A DNA stretch of 64,000 nucleotides, taken from the NCBI RefSeq assembly GCF_024713975.1, contig NC_091098.1, positions 23,071,316 to 23,135,315 on the forward strand. Direction: 5' to 3'. Below, piece by piece: positions 62,993 to 64,000 of this stretch (the first letter of the stretch is position 1; every line of letters begins with the position of its first letter). The notes beneath the pieces are model-generated. The model searched no databases. It was not told the origin of the DNA and saw only the letters and a program-made list of their open reading frames with translations. The translations under genes and the position numbers were made by a program. This DNA is from Paralichthys olivaceus. Lineage: Eukaryota > Chordata > Actinopteri > Pleuronectiformes > Paralichthyidae.

Positions 62993-63077
62993 GCAGAGAG
63001 AGAGAGAGAGGGAGGGAGAGGGAGAGGGAGGCAGACAGAGGCAGAGAGAGGCAGAGAGGGAGAGAGAGGGAGAAAGG
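62993..63077. repeat. GA-rich (purine) microsatellite
   Basis: Imperfect (GA)n and GGGAGA tract. One strand is pure purine for long stretches, which can form a triplex. Confidence 0.9.
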
Positions 63078-64000
63078 GATCAGTATAATACTGGCAAGCT
63101 CTGAGTGTCACTGATGACTCAAAATACCGCTCCCCACCAAATCTTCTCTATCAGTCCCAACTCACTCACTTATCTCTTCCTCTTGGACCTACACTTTCTG
63201 TTTCTGTGATTCATATATGTGAATGATGCATGTCAGGTGGGTTTTCACACAAATCAGTTTCCACAGTTTACCCATACACAGCTAAATTCTACACCCCTGG
63301 CACTTATCTCCAAATCACTTAATCAGTGACTGTCGGGCGGTAATCACAACCTGGAGGAGGGAAACCTGGCTGTTGATTTATGGATGTAACACTGTCATGG
63401 TGGATTTTGATCCTTTTTAACATCTGAAGAATATTTCTCTCTGAATATAAAACGAAGTATGATTGTAATGGAATATTAATGTTGCAGGATGTGCCTGTGA
63501 AGTGGTAATTTGAGATAAAACTCAAATTGAGAAAAAGATTATTGTAATTTCTTATGGAGGCAATGGACCATTAGAAAGCTCATATTCATTTTTCATCATG
63601 GTCATAATTGTTCACAGTGAACAAAGTCAATGATTGTTTTCGGTGAATGTGTTTCTACTGTGGTGCTGACAGTTAATGGTTATGTTTGTGTGCAATGACA
63701 ATAGTTTAATGTCTGAAGCATAATTTCCATGTTGAATGAGATTTCCCAGGTGATTACACTTAATTCAAGGGCTGAAATTGTGGAGAATAAAGTGTCTTCC
63801 TCATTCACACAGTAAATCCGATTTTTGTTGCGAGCATTTGAATGGCACCTGAAGCGCTGTGTCATCCTTCTTTATCATACCCACCAATGCAGTTTGCTCG
63901 TAGCGGCGCTGCTCGCAGACTGACAGTCATTGAAAGCTGCTTAAGGGAGCGTGGGCTCACTGGCTGAGCTGAGCCAAGGCTGCAGGGCTGTCAGAAAGCT

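Larger units (their letters stand above)
56772..64000. other. Region upstream of the opsin gene to the right edge
   Basis: No recognisable coding sequence. Three dispersed-repeat copies, an A39 run, a CA run (60846-60864) and a GA tract. It should include the opsin promoter. Confidence 0.55.

Noticed and set aside
1-64000. CRISPR arrays, rRNA or tRNA genes
   Set aside because: None seen; the tandem repeats lack unique spacers and the organism is a eukaryote.

Overview
The window is nuclear DNA from a ray-finned fish, most likely a compact-genome teleost. The evidence is multi-exon vertebrate genes with short GT-AG introns, CA and GA microsatellites, and several degenerate repeat families of a type common in teleosts. 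There are no bacterial-style operons, and most long ORFs are chance or antisense readings.

Seven protein-coding genes can be reconstructed by joining exons at GT-AG sites with matching phase. Four lie on the + strand: prickle3 (planar cell polarity, 5138-18487, first coding exon not found), fam110a (22102-23352), an MFSD2A-like lipid transporter (25025-31686) and an FKBP12 immunophilin, fkbp1a (33186-35467). Three lie on the - strand: syntaphilin, snph (40681-38645), the meiotic cohesin kleisin rad21l1 (49241-44414) and a non-visual opsin (56771-54696).

Regions without coding sequence: 1-5137 (upstream of, or first intron of, prickle3), 5221-13758 (a large prickle3 intron with a minisatellite and repeats), 18488-21900, 23353-25024, 31687-33185, 35468-38644, 40713-44413 (with a Tc1/mariner fossil), 49600-54695 and 56772-64000. 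They hold UTRs, microsatellites and several dispersed repeat families. The most abundant is a roughly 0.3-0.45 kb element with inverted ends (acctccgccaagg / ccttggcggaggt), seen at least a dozen times.

Fam110a, fkbp1a, snph and rad21l1 form a block that matches human chromosome 20p13 (FAM110A, RAD21L1, SNPH, FKBP1A). The MFSD2-like gene next to fkbp1a recalls human MFSD2B near FKBP1B on 2p23, which suggests an ancient FKBP1-MFSD2 linkage. The genes do not form one pathway. The block is conserved synteny, not a functional cluster.

The most interesting points are: the opsin has lost the E/DRY motif but keeps the retinal lysine; syntaphilin lacks a normally conserved coiled-coil stretch; the MFSD2-like protein has a long extra C-terminal tail; and GCTAAC/GCTAGC-type motifs cluster around the 5' ends of fkbp1a and rad21l1. 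I found no clearly novel multi-gene system.
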